NCBI GenBank assembly: GCA_018365895.1
Contig: JAGZJD010000033.1
Location: forward strand, 1 to 26,004
Reading direction: 5' to 3'
From: Lachnospiraceae bacterium
GTDB taxonomy: Bacteria; Bacillota_A; Clostridia; Lachnospirales; Lachnospiraceae
Length of the DNA stretch: 26,004 nucleotides
Numbering within the stretch: the first letter of the stretch is position 1; every line of letters begins with the position of its first letter. The translations under genes were made by a program, and so were the position numbers. The notes beneath the pieces were generated by a model. It ran no database searches and was not told where the DNA came from. It saw nothing but the letters and a program-made list of their open reading frames with translations. Shown here piece after piece: positions 1-7,240 of the stretch.

Positions 1-156
1 ACGTCTGGGTCTTACGCAACAGGAATCTGTGAACCGTGTCAGGGCAGGAATGCAGCAGCACTAAGCAGAACCTTCTGTGTGCCGTGAGGGTGCCTGGGCC
101 GAGTAGGCTGTAGGAGTAACGTTTGTGATGTGGGTTCGACGTGCGGCGCACGTTAA
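1..156 (+). ncRNA. ffs: Signal recognition particle RNA, long Firmicutes type (5' end outside window)
   Basis: This is the RNA scaffold of the signal recognition particle, which binds Ffh (SRP54) and targets nascent membrane and secreted proteins. The sequence runs closely parallel to what I recall of the B. subtilis scRNA: the helix around CTGGGTCTTACGCAACAGG, the apical domain, the block GGTGCCTGGGCCGAG at about 88-102, and a 3' strand ending near GCGCACGTT. The Ffh-binding loop is intact, with TCAGG at 40-44 opposite AGCAG, and a GGAA tetraloop at 47-50. The tetraloop is closed by GCA/TGC (44-46 with 51-53) where B. subtilis and E. coli have TCC/GGA, so the pairing is kept by compensating changes. 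The Alu domain 5' strand lies before position 1, so only about the 3' half is present. The 3' end is estimated from pairing and the terminator that follows. Confidence 0.93.
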
Positions 157-169
157 AAAGAATGTTCAG

Positions 170-206
170 AGCTGTTTCGAAATCCATTTTTCGAAGCAGC
201 TTTTTT
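170..206 (+). terminator. Intrinsic terminator of the SRP RNA
   Basis: AGCTGTTTCGAA (170-181) pairs with TTCGAAGCAGCT (190-201), giving 12 base pairs with one G-U wobble. The loop is 8 nt and is followed directly by a run of T (202-206). It lies about 15 nt past the mature SRP RNA end. Confidence 0.88.
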
Positions 207-219
207 ATGCTCAAAAACA

Positions 220-250
220 GGGAATAGCTGTCTCGGCTTTCCCTTTTCTC
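220..250 (+). terminator. Second, back-up terminator after the SRP RNA
   Basis: GGGAATAGC (220-228) pairs with GCTTTCCC (236-243), with one bulged T, and is followed by TTTTCTC. It sits 14 nt after the first terminator. Two terminators in a row would fit the strong transcription expected of an SRP RNA gene. Confidence 0.5.
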
Positions 251-275
251 ATTTTGTCCATAAGAGCTTTAATTG

Positions 276-301
276 AAAAAGAATCCTGCTTTGCAGGATT
301 C
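276..301 (-). terminator. Minus-strand hairpin terminator
   Basis: GAATCCTGC (281-289) and GCAGGATTC (293-301) form a perfect 9-bp stem with a 3-nt loop. On the minus strand it is followed by five T (276-280 are A). It would stop minus-strand transcripts that escape the terminator at 401-479. Confidence 0.55.
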
Positions 302-406
302 TCCGCCTGCGGCGGGTCGCACAAGCGACATCTTCCACTCCGCCGCAGTGCGATCCTCGCGGAGAGTTTTAATTTCATAGGAAAGCAATTTTCTATGAAA
401 TTAAAA
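301..406. repeat. Cluster of palindromes between ffs and the flavodiiron gene
   Basis: Several inverted repeats are packed together. CTCCGC (301-306) faces GCGGAG (359-364). CTGCGGCGG (307-315) faces CCGCCGCAG (340-348). TCGCAC (317-322) faces GTGCGA (348-353). The AT-rich arm TTTTAATTTCATAG (367-380) faces CTATGAAATTAAAA (393-406). The second and third pairings cross, so they are mutually exclusive or form a pseudoknot. No reading frame here looks coding. The block resembles intergenic repeat elements seen in gut Clostridia, but that resemblance is from memory. Confidence 0.5.
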
Positions 407-479
407 ACCCCTGTTTCCGACAGGATGTGTTTGAAACTTACAGAAAGAAATTTCCAAACACTCCTGCCAGGAACAGGGG
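401..479 (-). terminator. Long-stem terminator of the flavodiiron gene
   Basis: CCCCTGTTTCC at 407-417 and GGAACAGGGG at 470-479 form the base of a long imperfect stem. It continues through CAGGATGTGTTTG (420-432) facing CAAACACTCCTG. On the minus strand the stem is followed by TTTTTAATTT. It begins 15 nt past the stop codon of the flavodiiron gene. Confidence 0.75.
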
Positions 480-493
480 CTTCGCTTTCATTG

Positions 494-1699
494 TTATGCG
501 TTCAGAGATTTTGCGATGGTATCCGCCATTTCTTTTACGGAATCCAAAGCTTCCTCTTTCAATGCGGATTTCACTGTAAGAACCGGCTCGAGGATCTCCA
601 TTCCTTTCATCTCTTCCAGCAGAGCTCTCATCTGCTTTCCGCTGGACGGCGCCCAGCTTCCATTCTCCATCAGCGCTACGGTACGGTTCTGTACATTCAG
701 CGCTTTCATATCATGCAGGAAGTTCAGCATTGCCGGGTAAATACCATTGTTGTAGGTCGGCGCTGCCAGTACCAGATGGCTGCAGCGGAAAACTTCTGCG
801 ATCAGCTCAGACACATGTGTACTGGACACATCATACATCGCGATATTCTTCACACCTGCTTCAGCCAGTTCTGCCGCCAGAACATTGACCGCGTTTTCTG
901 TATTGCCGTACATGGATGCGTACACGATCACTACAGCGCGGTCTTCCGGCTCGTAGCGGCTCCACTTGTCATACTTGTCCAGCAGATATCCCAGATCGCT
1001 GCGCCAGATTGGTCCATGCAGCGGGCAGAACATCTTGATTTCCAGAGCAGACAGCTTCTTCAGCGCATTCTGCACCTGCGGACCATATTTTCCGACGATA
1101 TTTGTATAGTAGCGGCGTGCGTCTGCCAGCCAGTCTCTGTCAAAATCCACTTCATCATTAAAGATGTTTCCATTCAGCGCGCCAAAGCTTCCAAATGCAT
1201 CCGCGGAAAACAGGATTTTTTCTGTCTCTTCCCATGCAACCATAACCTCCGGCCAGTGCACCATCGGGGCAAAAAAGAAATGCAGGGTATGCTTTCCCAG
1301 AGACAGGGTGTCGCCTTCCTTCACAGTAACCGTTCTGCCTTCCAGATCTGCATCATAAAACTGACGGATCATGTTGTGGGTTTTTACATTGCCCACGATC
1401 TTCATTTCCGGATAACGCACCAGAAGCTCTTCAATATTTGCACAGTGATCTGGCTCCATATGGTTGACTACCAGATAATCCAGCGGACGTCCGTTGAGAA
1501 CGTGTGCAATATTTTCAATGAACTGACGGGTAATGGAAGAATCTGCGGTATCCATCACAACCGTTTTCTCGTCCATGATCAGATAGGAGTTATACGCCAC
1601 TCCACGGGGAATCGGAAAAAGATTCTCAAACAGCGCCAGACGGCGGTCCGATCCGCCAATCCAGTAAATATCTTCTGCTACTTTTCTTGTACAGTACAT
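494..1699 (-). CDS. Flavodiiron protein (A-type flavoprotein), O2/NO reductase
   Basis: The predicted protein has 401 aa and is a class A flavodiiron protein. Family members reduce O2 to water and/or NO to N2O in the cytoplasm of anaerobes, taking electrons from rubredoxin or a similar carrier. The metallo-beta-lactamase-like part (about 1-250) shows all diiron ligands: His80, Glu82, Asp84 and His85 in HMEPDH, His148 (VHW), Asp167 (SADAFG) and His228 (LHG). The flavodoxin part (about 255-401) has the FMN phosphate loop near VYASMYGNTEN and the second flavin loop near APTYNNG. There is no C-terminal rubredoxin or NADH-oxidase fusion. I chose the start at 1699 because AAAGGAG lies 7 nt upstream (1707-1713) and the predicted promoter -10 (1751-1756) lies downstream of the longer in-frame start at 1762. 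An ATG at 1702 is an alternative. O2 versus NO preference cannot be told. Confidence 0.93.
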   Translation of the reverse strand: MYCTRKVAEDIYWIGGSDRRLALFENLFPIPRGVAYNSYLIMDEKTVVMDTADSSITRQFIENIAHVLNGRPLDYLVVNHMEPDHCANIEELLVRYPEMKIVGNVKTHNMIRQFYDADLEGRTVTVKEGDTLSLGKHTLHFFFAPMVHWPEVMVAWEETEKILFSADAFGSFGALNGNIFNDEVDFDRDWLADARRYYTNIVGKYGPQVQNALKKLSALEIKMFCPLHGPIWRSDLGYLLDKYDKWSRYEPEDRAVVIVYASMYGNTENAVNVLAAELAEAGVKNIAMYDVSSTHVSELIAEVFRCSHLVLAAPTYNNGIYPAMLNFLHDMKALNVQNRTVALMENGSWAPSSGKQMRALLEEMKGMEILEPVLTVKSALKEEALDSVKEMADTIAKSLNA

Positions 1700-1750
1700 C
1701 ATATCGCTCCTTTGCCAGAATAAAAATTTCCGTTTTGAATATATCATATC

Positions 1751-1779
1751 ATTATGATTCACGTATTGACCAGTAACAA
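1751..1779 (-). promoter_or_regulatory. Predicted sigma-A promoter of the flavodiiron gene
   Basis: On the minus strand a -35 TTGTTA (1774-1779) and a -10 CATAAT (1751-1756) are separated by 17 bp. Transcription would start near 1744, about 45 nt before the chosen ATG. No operator was recognised. Confidence 0.45.
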
Positions 1780-1849
1780 TATATCACATAACATAGCATC
1801 CATGCAAGAGCCAAACCACCGCAAAACTGACACAAATTTGAACGTTTTC

Positions 1850-4135
1850 CTATGACTGCTTCCATTCGTCCATCAGCTTTTTCACCAGCTGACGCTGAGC
1901 CTTTTCCGCATAAAAGATCACCTCGTATTCGTCACCGTACTGGCTGAAGATCTTCTCCGAATAAATGCCAAACACAAGTCCTTTTGCAGTAATGCTCCTG
2001 TGCTTTTTGTTCTCCTCAGCGCCAGGCTCTTCCACGAGGTATCCCTCCTCGATCAGATGCTGCATGATATCCTGAAACGCCAGGCAACGGACGGTCTTTT
2101 CATCCCGCAGACTGTTGAGCTGTTTCACAAACTCGCTGAGGGTCACCCTGCTGCTGAACTGGATTTTCTGTGCAATCTCTTCCGTCATTACAAATGGCTG
2201 CTTGTTCTTCCTGACCGGCGCTGCTGCCAGGTCTTCTTCCAGCGGGATTTCTTCCTCATCCTCTTCTTCCGGCAGTTCCTGATCCGCCTGCTGCGCCGCT
2301 TCCCCAGCGGTCAGCTCGCGGATTTTCTGTAGAAAACGCTCTCCATATTTCTCATATTTGAATTCACCGACACCGGATACCTCCAGCATCTTTGCTTTTG
2401 TCCTCGGCTTGAGCAGACACATCTGTGCCAGCGTCTTATCGGAGAATACAATGTAAGGCGGTACCTTTTCTTTTTTTGCCAGTTCCAGACGCAGCTCACG
2501 CAGCTGTGCGAACAGTTCCGGATCCACATCTCCTTCCACTTTCGGCAGCCTGCGGCTCTTCTCTTTCTCCGGTTTCGCCTTTTCTTTTGGCTGTTCTTTC
2601 GCCACTTTCATTGTAACTGTGCCGCCTTCCAGCAGTTCCATGGACTGTTCCGTCAACCGGACAACGGGATAATTGTCGTCGGTCAGCAGAAGATAGCCAT
2701 TCAGGATCAGATGGTTCATCACCTGCCGGAGCTGGTACACCGGTACCTCACTGCAGGAACCATAATAAGGATTCTCATCCATCCTTCCACGGATCACTTT
2801 CGCGTTCCTGCTGCCATGTACCGTATCCACGATCATGGTCATTCCGTAATTCCAGCGGCTTTCCTTCACACATCCCACCAGCTTCCGGGCAACCTCTGTC
2901 ACATCCTTTTCTTCAAACTGTGTCAGACAGTTGGAGCAGTTTCCGCAGTAATTGGAACCGTACTCTCCAAAGTATCTGAGAATGTAATCCCGCAGACATT
3001 CGTTCGTCGTACAGTAAAAGGTCATTTTTCTCAGACGTTCCCGCTCCCGTTCCTGCACCATACGCGCCGTCTCGTCGTCCATGGCTTCGGAGCCTTCCAT
3101 CTTGTCGATAAAAAATTGATTCGTGATCACATCCTGCCCGGCATACAACAGGATGCACTCCGACGGCAGGCCGTCACGTCCTGCCCTTCCCGCTTCCTGA
3201 TAGTAGCTTTCTATGTTCTTCGGCATATTGTAATGGATCACATACCGGACGTTGGATTTGTCAATTCCCATACCAAAAGCGTTTGTTGCGACCATGATCT
3301 GTTTCTGGTCATAAATAAACTCCTCCTGGTTCTGCTGGCGCTCCCGGTCGCTGAGTCCCGCATGGTAACGGGTGGCGCTGTATCCTTCTCTCTGCAGACG
3401 TTCGCAGACTTCCTCTACCGTCTTCCGGGTGAGACAGTAAATGATTCCACATTCCTGTTCATGTTCCTTCAGATAATTCAGCACGGTCTGCATCTTGTCC
3501 CTGGGATGCTGGACGATGAATTTCAGATTTTTTCTGTCAAAGCCTGTAGTCAGACTTACCGGATCCCGAAGATCCAGCAGCGCCAGAATGTCTTCCCGCA
3601 CTTCCCGTGTTGCTGTTGCCGTAAAAGCGCTGATCACCGGACGGTAATTCAGTGTCTCGACAAATTCATGGATCCGCAGATAGCTGGGGCGAAAATCCTG
3701 CCCCCACTGGGAAATACAGTGCGCCTCATCCACACTCAGCATCGACAGCGTAATTCCTCGCACCGCTTCCTGAAAACTTTCCGTCATCAGCCGCTCCGGC
3801 GCCACATAGACAATCTTATACTGACCTCTCTGCATATTCCGCAGAGCAGTCAGATACTGTCCCTGAGTCAGTGAACTGTTTAAATATGCTGCATGGATTC
3901 CCGCCTGATTCAGCGTAGTGACCTGATCTTTCATCAGAGAGATCAGAGGTGAAATGACAAGAGTGATGCCCGGCATCAGAAGCGCCGGCACCTGGTAGCA
4001 CAAAGATTTTCCCGCACCTGTCGGCATGATTCCCAACGTGTCCCGGCCTTCCAGGATCGCATCCACAAGGACTTCCTGCCCGGGACGAAAGGAATCATAG
4101 CCGAAATATTTTTTCAATACTTCGTATTTGTCCAT
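1850..4135 (-). CDS. recQ: ATP-dependent DNA helicase RecQ
   Basis: A 761-aa 3'-to-5' superfamily 2 DNA helicase acting in recombination and fork repair. The Walker A TGAGKS is at 39-44, the DEAH box at 136-139 in SVDEAHCISQWG, the aromatic-rich loop follows in QDFRPSY, and motif VI QEAGRAGRDG is near 313-322. The zinc site is Cys380, 397, 400 and 403. A winged-helix RQC region follows (about 410-505), then a basic linker and an HRDC domain (about 537-608) that binds single-stranded DNA. After a strongly acidic linker (about 617-640) comes a further winged-helix-like segment (about 650-761), an extension beyond the roughly 610-aa E. coli type that resembles the RQC-minor extension of Firmicutes RecQ. 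The ATG lacks a good Shine-Dalgarno at normal spacing; an AAAGGAA lies about 20 nt upstream. The gene appears monocistronic. Confidence 0.95.
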   Translation of the reverse strand: MDKYEVLKKYFGYDSFRPGQEVLVDAILEGRDTLGIMPTGAGKSLCYQVPALLMPGITLVISPLISLMKDQVTTLNQAGIHAAYLNSSLTQGQYLTALRNMQRGQYKIVYVAPERLMTESFQEAVRGITLSMLSVDEAHCISQWGQDFRPSYLRIHEFVETLNYRPVISAFTATATREVREDILALLDLRDPVSLTTGFDRKNLKFIVQHPRDKMQTVLNYLKEHEQECGIIYCLTRKTVEEVCERLQREGYSATRYHAGLSDRERQQNQEEFIYDQKQIMVATNAFGMGIDKSNVRYVIHYNMPKNIESYYQEAGRAGRDGLPSECILLYAGQDVITNQFFIDKMEGSEAMDDETARMVQERERERLRKMTFYCTTNECLRDYILRYFGEYGSNYCGNCSNCLTQFEEKDVTEVARKLVGCVKESRWNYGMTMIVDTVHGSRNAKVIRGRMDENPYYGSCSEVPVYQLRQVMNHLILNGYLLLTDDNYPVVRLTEQSMELLEGGTVTMKVAKEQPKEKAKPEKEKSRRLPKVEGDVDPELFAQLRELRLELAKKEKVPPYIVFSDKTLAQMCLLKPRTKAKMLEVSGVGEFKYEKYGERFLQKIRELTAGEAAQQADQELPEEEDEEEIPLEEDLAAAPVRKNKQPFVMTEEIAQKIQFSSRVTLSEFVKQLNSLRDEKTVRCLAFQDIMQHLIEEGYLVEEPGAEENKKHRSITAKGLVFGIYSEKIFSQYGDEYEVIFYAEKAQRQLVKKLMDEWKQS

Positions 4136-4195
4136 ATTCTGTTTCTGTATTTCGTATTCCTTTCTTTTGAATCAATCGGATGAACTGTTTCTTTT

Positions 4196-4224
4196 ACTCT
4201 AACACGAAGCCCGGAAAACCGCAA
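4196..4224 (-). promoter_or_regulatory. Predicted promoter of recQ
   Basis: On the minus strand a -35 TTGCGG (4219-4224) is followed by a 17-bp spacer and a -10 TAGAGT (4196-4201), with a TGT just before the -10 (extended -10). The leader to the ATG would be about 50 nt. Confidence 0.4.
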
Positions 4225-4320
4225 CAGGTTTCGGTTTTTCCTTCAAAACCAAGCTTTCAAATTTTAACAATAATTTCCCTTTATTTTCTATAAATTTGGT
4301 AATCTTTCTTCTATGACAAG

Positions 4321-4329
4321 TGTTATAAT
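4321..4329 (+). promoter_or_regulatory. Extended -10 promoter of the bL25 gene
   Basis: A perfect TATAAT (4324-4329) is preceded by TGT (4321-4323), an extended -10 element. No good -35 is present at 17 bp, as is usual for extended -10 promoters. The leader to the ATG is about 90 nt and contains no obvious riboswitch fold. Confidence 0.6.
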
Positions 4330-4425
4330 ACCACTGTAACAAAAAAAGAAATACTTACTCGAACCCGGTGAGAAACAGGATTCCAAGCAAGCATTTATCT
4401 GTTTATTTTTTGGAGGAAAAGACAA

Positions 4426-5007
4426 ATGAATACTTTAAAAGCAGAAAAACGTGATCTTGCAGTAAAAGCCAAAAAGCTCAGACGTGAAGGGTATGTAACC
4501 GGAAATGTATTTGGAAAGGAACTGGAACAGTCTATTCCAGTCAAAATGTTTTCGTCCAATGTGGAAAGCCTTCTGAAAACGACCGGAAAGGGCGGAAGGA
4601 TCCTGCTGGATCTTGATGGTCAGTCTTACAATGTGCTGATCAAAGAGGTGGATTTCAATTCCATGAAACATCAGATTACAGAAATCGATTTCCAGGTACT
4701 TGTCGCCGGAGAAAAAGTTCATTCCGTTGCAGAAATCGAATTGCTCAATCATGACAAAGTAACGAACGGTGTCATACAGCTTCACCTGGAAGAGATTTCT
4801 TACCGTGCGCTTCCGGAAGACCTTACCGACAGGATCCAGCTCGATCTGGACGGTGTAAAAGTCGGCGATTCCATCAAAGTAAAAGATCTCCCGTTTGCAC
4901 AGAATCCACAGATCGAACTTCTCACAGATCCTGAGGCAATCGTCGTATCTGTCACAGAAGTACGTAATACAGAGGAAGCAGAAACCGAAGAGGAAGCTGC
5001 TGAATAA
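4426..5007 (+). CDS. rplY: 50S ribosomal protein bL25, Ctc/TL5 two-domain form
   Basis: A 193-aa protein of the bL25 family, which binds 5S rRNA in the large subunit. The N-terminal L25 beta-barrel (about 1-90) starts MNTLKAEKRD and contains GRILLDLDGQSYNVLIKEV. It is followed by the TL5/Ctc C-terminal domain (about 95-180, ending near DPEAIVVSVTE) and an acidic tail rich in Glu. That makes it the long Ctc form, not the short E. coli RplY; in Bacillus ctc belongs to the general stress regulon. The start is fixed by GGAGG (4412-4416) 9 nt upstream. It stands alone between divergent recQ and a convergent HAD gene, with its own promoter and terminator. No sigma-B-type promoter was seen. Confidence 0.93.
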   Translation: MNTLKAEKRDLAVKAKKLRREGYVTGNVFGKELEQSIPVKMFSSNVESLLKTTGKGGRILLDLDGQSYNVLIKEVDFNSMKHQITEIDFQVLVAGEKVHSVAEIELLNHDKVTNGVIQLHLEEISYRALPEDLTDRIQLDLDGVKVGDSIKVKDLPFAQNPQIELLTDPEAIVVSVTEVRNTEEAETEEEAAE

Positions 5008-5068
5008 TCGATTCGGTTTCCTGGTTTACAGTATAAAACGGGAACCGTTCCGCTGACTGAATGGTTGT

Positions 5069-5125
5069 CATAAAACGCAAAAAATCTCCTGCATTTTCTG
5101 TACAGGAGATTTTTTGCATTTTATG
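5069..5125. terminator. Bidirectional terminator between bL25 and the HAD phosphatase
   Basis: A 23-bp nearly perfect inverted repeat (5069-5091 with 5103-5125, one mismatch) has an 11-nt loop. Its core is ATCTCCTG / CAGGAGAT, flanked by six A on the left and six T on the right. It can therefore end the + strand bL25 transcript and the - strand HAD transcript alike. Confidence 0.88.
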
Positions 5126-5177
5126 AATGTTCAAAAATAAGGCAGCTGAATGGTGTCAGCCAGGAGGTCGGTTCCTT

Positions 5178-6068
5178 CTATTCCGCTTTAATCAGCCCGA
5201 GAATCTTACGAATCCCATAAGCCACCCCATCTTCTTCACAGGAACGTGTCACCGCATCCGCCGCTGCCATGCAGGCTAGGGATGCGTTCTGCACCGCAAT
5301 TCCAATTCCGGCTTCCCGGAGCATCTCCACATCGTTATCCGCGTCTCCAAAAGCTGCAGTTTCCTCCGGAGAAATCTTCAAAAGCTCCTGCAGAAACTTC
5401 ACCGCCGAATGCTTCCCAGCTCTTATATCTGAAATTTCAATCAGCTGTTCCACAGAAGTCGTCAGATAGATTCCCGGGCACTGTTCACGCAGCAGCTGCA
5501 TCAGCTCTTCCTTTTTCTTCCGGTCGCCAACAATCACATCCACACTGTCCAGCCGATCCTCGTGTTCCCGGATAAATTCCCGGATATCCGCCACCGGAAT
5601 CCTTGTACTCTGGATGTAAGCAGTTGCCTCCTTCACAGCACCGAACGCTGTCGGATCCGCGATATAGGCTGGATCCGCATAAGCCTGTCCATCCACGAAA
5701 GCTTCATAGGTCACATCCTCCGTCTCTGTCAGTTCCATAACGCTGTGTACTGTCAATGGATTCAGCAAAAACCTTTGCAGACAGACCGGCGCTTCCGTCG
5801 GATTTTTCACAGCATCTTCTCCGGATTTCCTATTCTCCTGCTCCGGCAGACGGTATACCGCCGCCCCATTGGATGTAATCACATATTTCAGCCCCGTAAG
5901 CGTGAGGATTTCCTGCGGAAAGGACGTCAGGGAACGACCGCTCGCCGGTATCACATGGATTCCTCTGTTCAGCAATTCCGTCAGAACTTTTCGGTTTTCA
6001 TCGGACAGCCTGCCGTTTCGGTTTAAGGTTGTCCGGTCCAGATCCAGGGCAATCATTTTTATTTTCAT
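5178..6068 (-). CDS. HAD-superfamily hydrolase, Cof family sugar-phosphate phosphatase
   Basis: The predicted protein has 296 aa and is a Cof/YidA-type phosphatase, a cytoplasmic Mg2+-dependent enzyme of the HAD superfamily. Family members dephosphorylate sugar phosphates, flavin precursors or similar small molecules; the substrate cannot be told here. Motif I is ALDLDRTTLN (about 7-16, nucleophile Asp and general-acid Asp), motif II is PASGR, and motif IV is FGDADNDVEML in the C-terminal third. The long middle part is the C2-type cap that sets substrate choice. I place the start at the ATG at 6068, with GGAG 11 nt upstream; the frame extends to a TTG at 6098, which is unlikely. It diverges from the merR gene. 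Confidence 0.9.
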   Translation of the reverse strand: MKIKMIALDLDRTTLNRNGRLSDENRKVLTELLNRGIHVIPASGRSLTSFPQEILTLTGLKYVITSNGAAVYRLPEQENRKSGEDAVKNPTEAPVCLQRFLLNPLTVHSVMELTETEDVTYEAFVDGQAYADPAYIADPTAFGAVKEATAYIQSTRIPVADIREFIREHEDRLDSVDVIVGDRKKKEELMQLLREQCPGIYLTTSVEQLIEISDIRAGKHSAVKFLQELLKISPEETAAFGDADNDVEMLREAGIGIAVQNASLACMAAADAVTRSCEEDGVAYGIRKILGLIKAE

Positions 6069-6109
6069 ATATGTATTTACTCCTTCTTTCACTATCAATC
6101 AAAAATCTC

Positions 6110-6140
6110 TTGACATGTACGCAGCGTACAGCCTTATACT
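6110..6140 (+). promoter_or_regulatory. MerR-type promoter with 19-bp spacer and operator palindrome
   Basis: A consensus -35 TTGACA (6110-6115) and a near-consensus -10 TATACT (6135-6140) are separated by 19 bp, not the usual 17. The spacer begins with the perfect palindrome TGTACGCAGCGTACA (6116-6130). A strong promoter with an over-long spacer centred on a dyad is the hallmark of MerR-family control, in which the regulator untwists the DNA to align the two boxes. The first gene downstream is a merR gene, so autoregulation is inferred. Confidence 0.82.
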
Positions 6141-6230
6141 TTTCACAGAAACGGCAAGGTATTTCATAGATGCCACCAGCGGCTTTTCCGTTCCGCCGCA
6201 AATACAGCTTTGAAAGGAGGCATAACATCT

Positions 6231-7156
6231 ATGCGCATCAACGAAGTCGTGCAGCAGGTTCCGCTCACCCGGCCACTGTAAAATTTTATGAAGAAAAAGG
6301 ACTTCTTCATGTCCCGAAAGATTCCAATGGATACCGTAATTATACAGAAGAACATGTCCGCATCCTTCAGGAAATCTGTGCTTACCGAAAACTCGGCATC
6401 GGTCTGGAGGATATTCGCAAATTGCTGCTCTCCAATGACACGGAACTGCTGAAACAGATTTACGAACAAAAATGTTCTGAACTCGATGCCAGCAGGAAAG
6501 AGCTGGAGGCTCTGGAAGAATTCCTCCGTACACGGGACGCGAAGACCTTCTGCTCCTCCCTCGACTATCATTCCATCGCTCAGGCAATCCAGGATGCTCT
6601 GCCTGGATTCTACGGATATTATTTTATGAACCATTTTCTGCCCTATCTGCAGATGCCGATTACGACTCCGGAACAAGAGCAGGCTTTTCATAAGATTGTG
6701 GAATTCTGGGATCATACAACGCTTCGTATTCCTCTGCTGCTCCGTTTCAGCGGATGGCTGAATTGGCGCCTTTCTTCCAAAGCCAGCCTGCAAAAAACCT
6801 TTGAACAAACGGAGCAGCGAACCCGGAAATACCTTAATCTGACAGAGGAAGAGTATCAGGATCTGAAAGAACAGACATTAAAAAACGTAAAGCTGAGAAA
6901 TCATCCTCTGGTAAAACATCACCCGTTTTTTATCGCTCACCGGCGGTTTATGAGAAAGCTTCAGGACTGCGGCTACAATGATATCTTTCTTCCCAATATG
7001 ATGGTACTTTCTCCTGAATATAAAGCATATCACGATGCCCTTGATAAAATCAACCAGAGAATCTGCAAAGCAGGGTTGTTTCATGAACTATTCGCGAGCA
7101 GCGCTACCTTCTACAATCTTGTTACGACATCTCTCTTATCGTTTCTGATAAGCTGA
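6231..7156 (+). pseudogene. MerR-family transcriptional regulator, frameshifted near the N terminus
   Basis: The natural start is the ATG at 6231, with AAAGGAGG (6213-6220) 10 nt upstream. Frame 0 reads MRINEVVQQVPLTR, a typical first helix of a MerR DNA-binding domain, and then stops at 6279-6281. From 6272 the frame one base back continues as ATVKFYEEKGLL, then the SNGYRNYTEEHVRILQEI wing and helices, and stays open to 7156. A single base, most simply one G in CCCGG at 6268-6272, is missing between Arg14 and Ala15. The restored protein would have about 308 aa: MerR HTH (1-70), a linker helix, and a C-terminal region of about 190 aa that I do not recognise. It is probably a recent pseudogene or a sequence error; the rest shows no decay. 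An in-frame ATG at 6170 gives a longer ORF, but its N-terminus is not MerR-like. Confidence 0.82.
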
Positions 7157-7240
7157 TTACATAAAAATGGCATAAAAAAGCGCAAACTGTCTCTCTATCC
7201 ATTTACAAGACTTTTTTTCAGAGGTATTCTCTATATAGAG

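Noticed and set aside
125..1723. A 532-codon open frame on the + strand over the flavodiiron gene
   Set aside because: It lies antisense to a protein with all diiron ligands, shows no known domain and runs across the SRP RNA terminators. It is a shadow of the real gene.
2711..3874. A 387-codon + strand frame inside recQ
   Set aside because: It is antisense to intact helicase motifs, Cys/His-rich by codon mirror, with no domain or ribosome site.
4330..4425. A riboswitch or autoregulatory leader before bL25
   Set aside because: The leader of about 90 nt shows no strong stem, no terminator-like hairpin and no motif resembling a known riboswitch.
6268..6274. Programmed -1 frameshift signal at the merR break
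   Set aside because: The bases ACCCGGC do not form a slippery X XXY YYZ heptamer and no stable downstream stem was seen, so a plain deletion or sequence error is simpler.
6170..7156. Taking the ATG at 6170 as the true start of the MerR protein
   Set aside because: The first 40 residues in that frame are not MerR-like and no good ribosome site precedes it, whereas the ATG at 6231 has AAAGGAGG and encodes the missing first helix in another frame.
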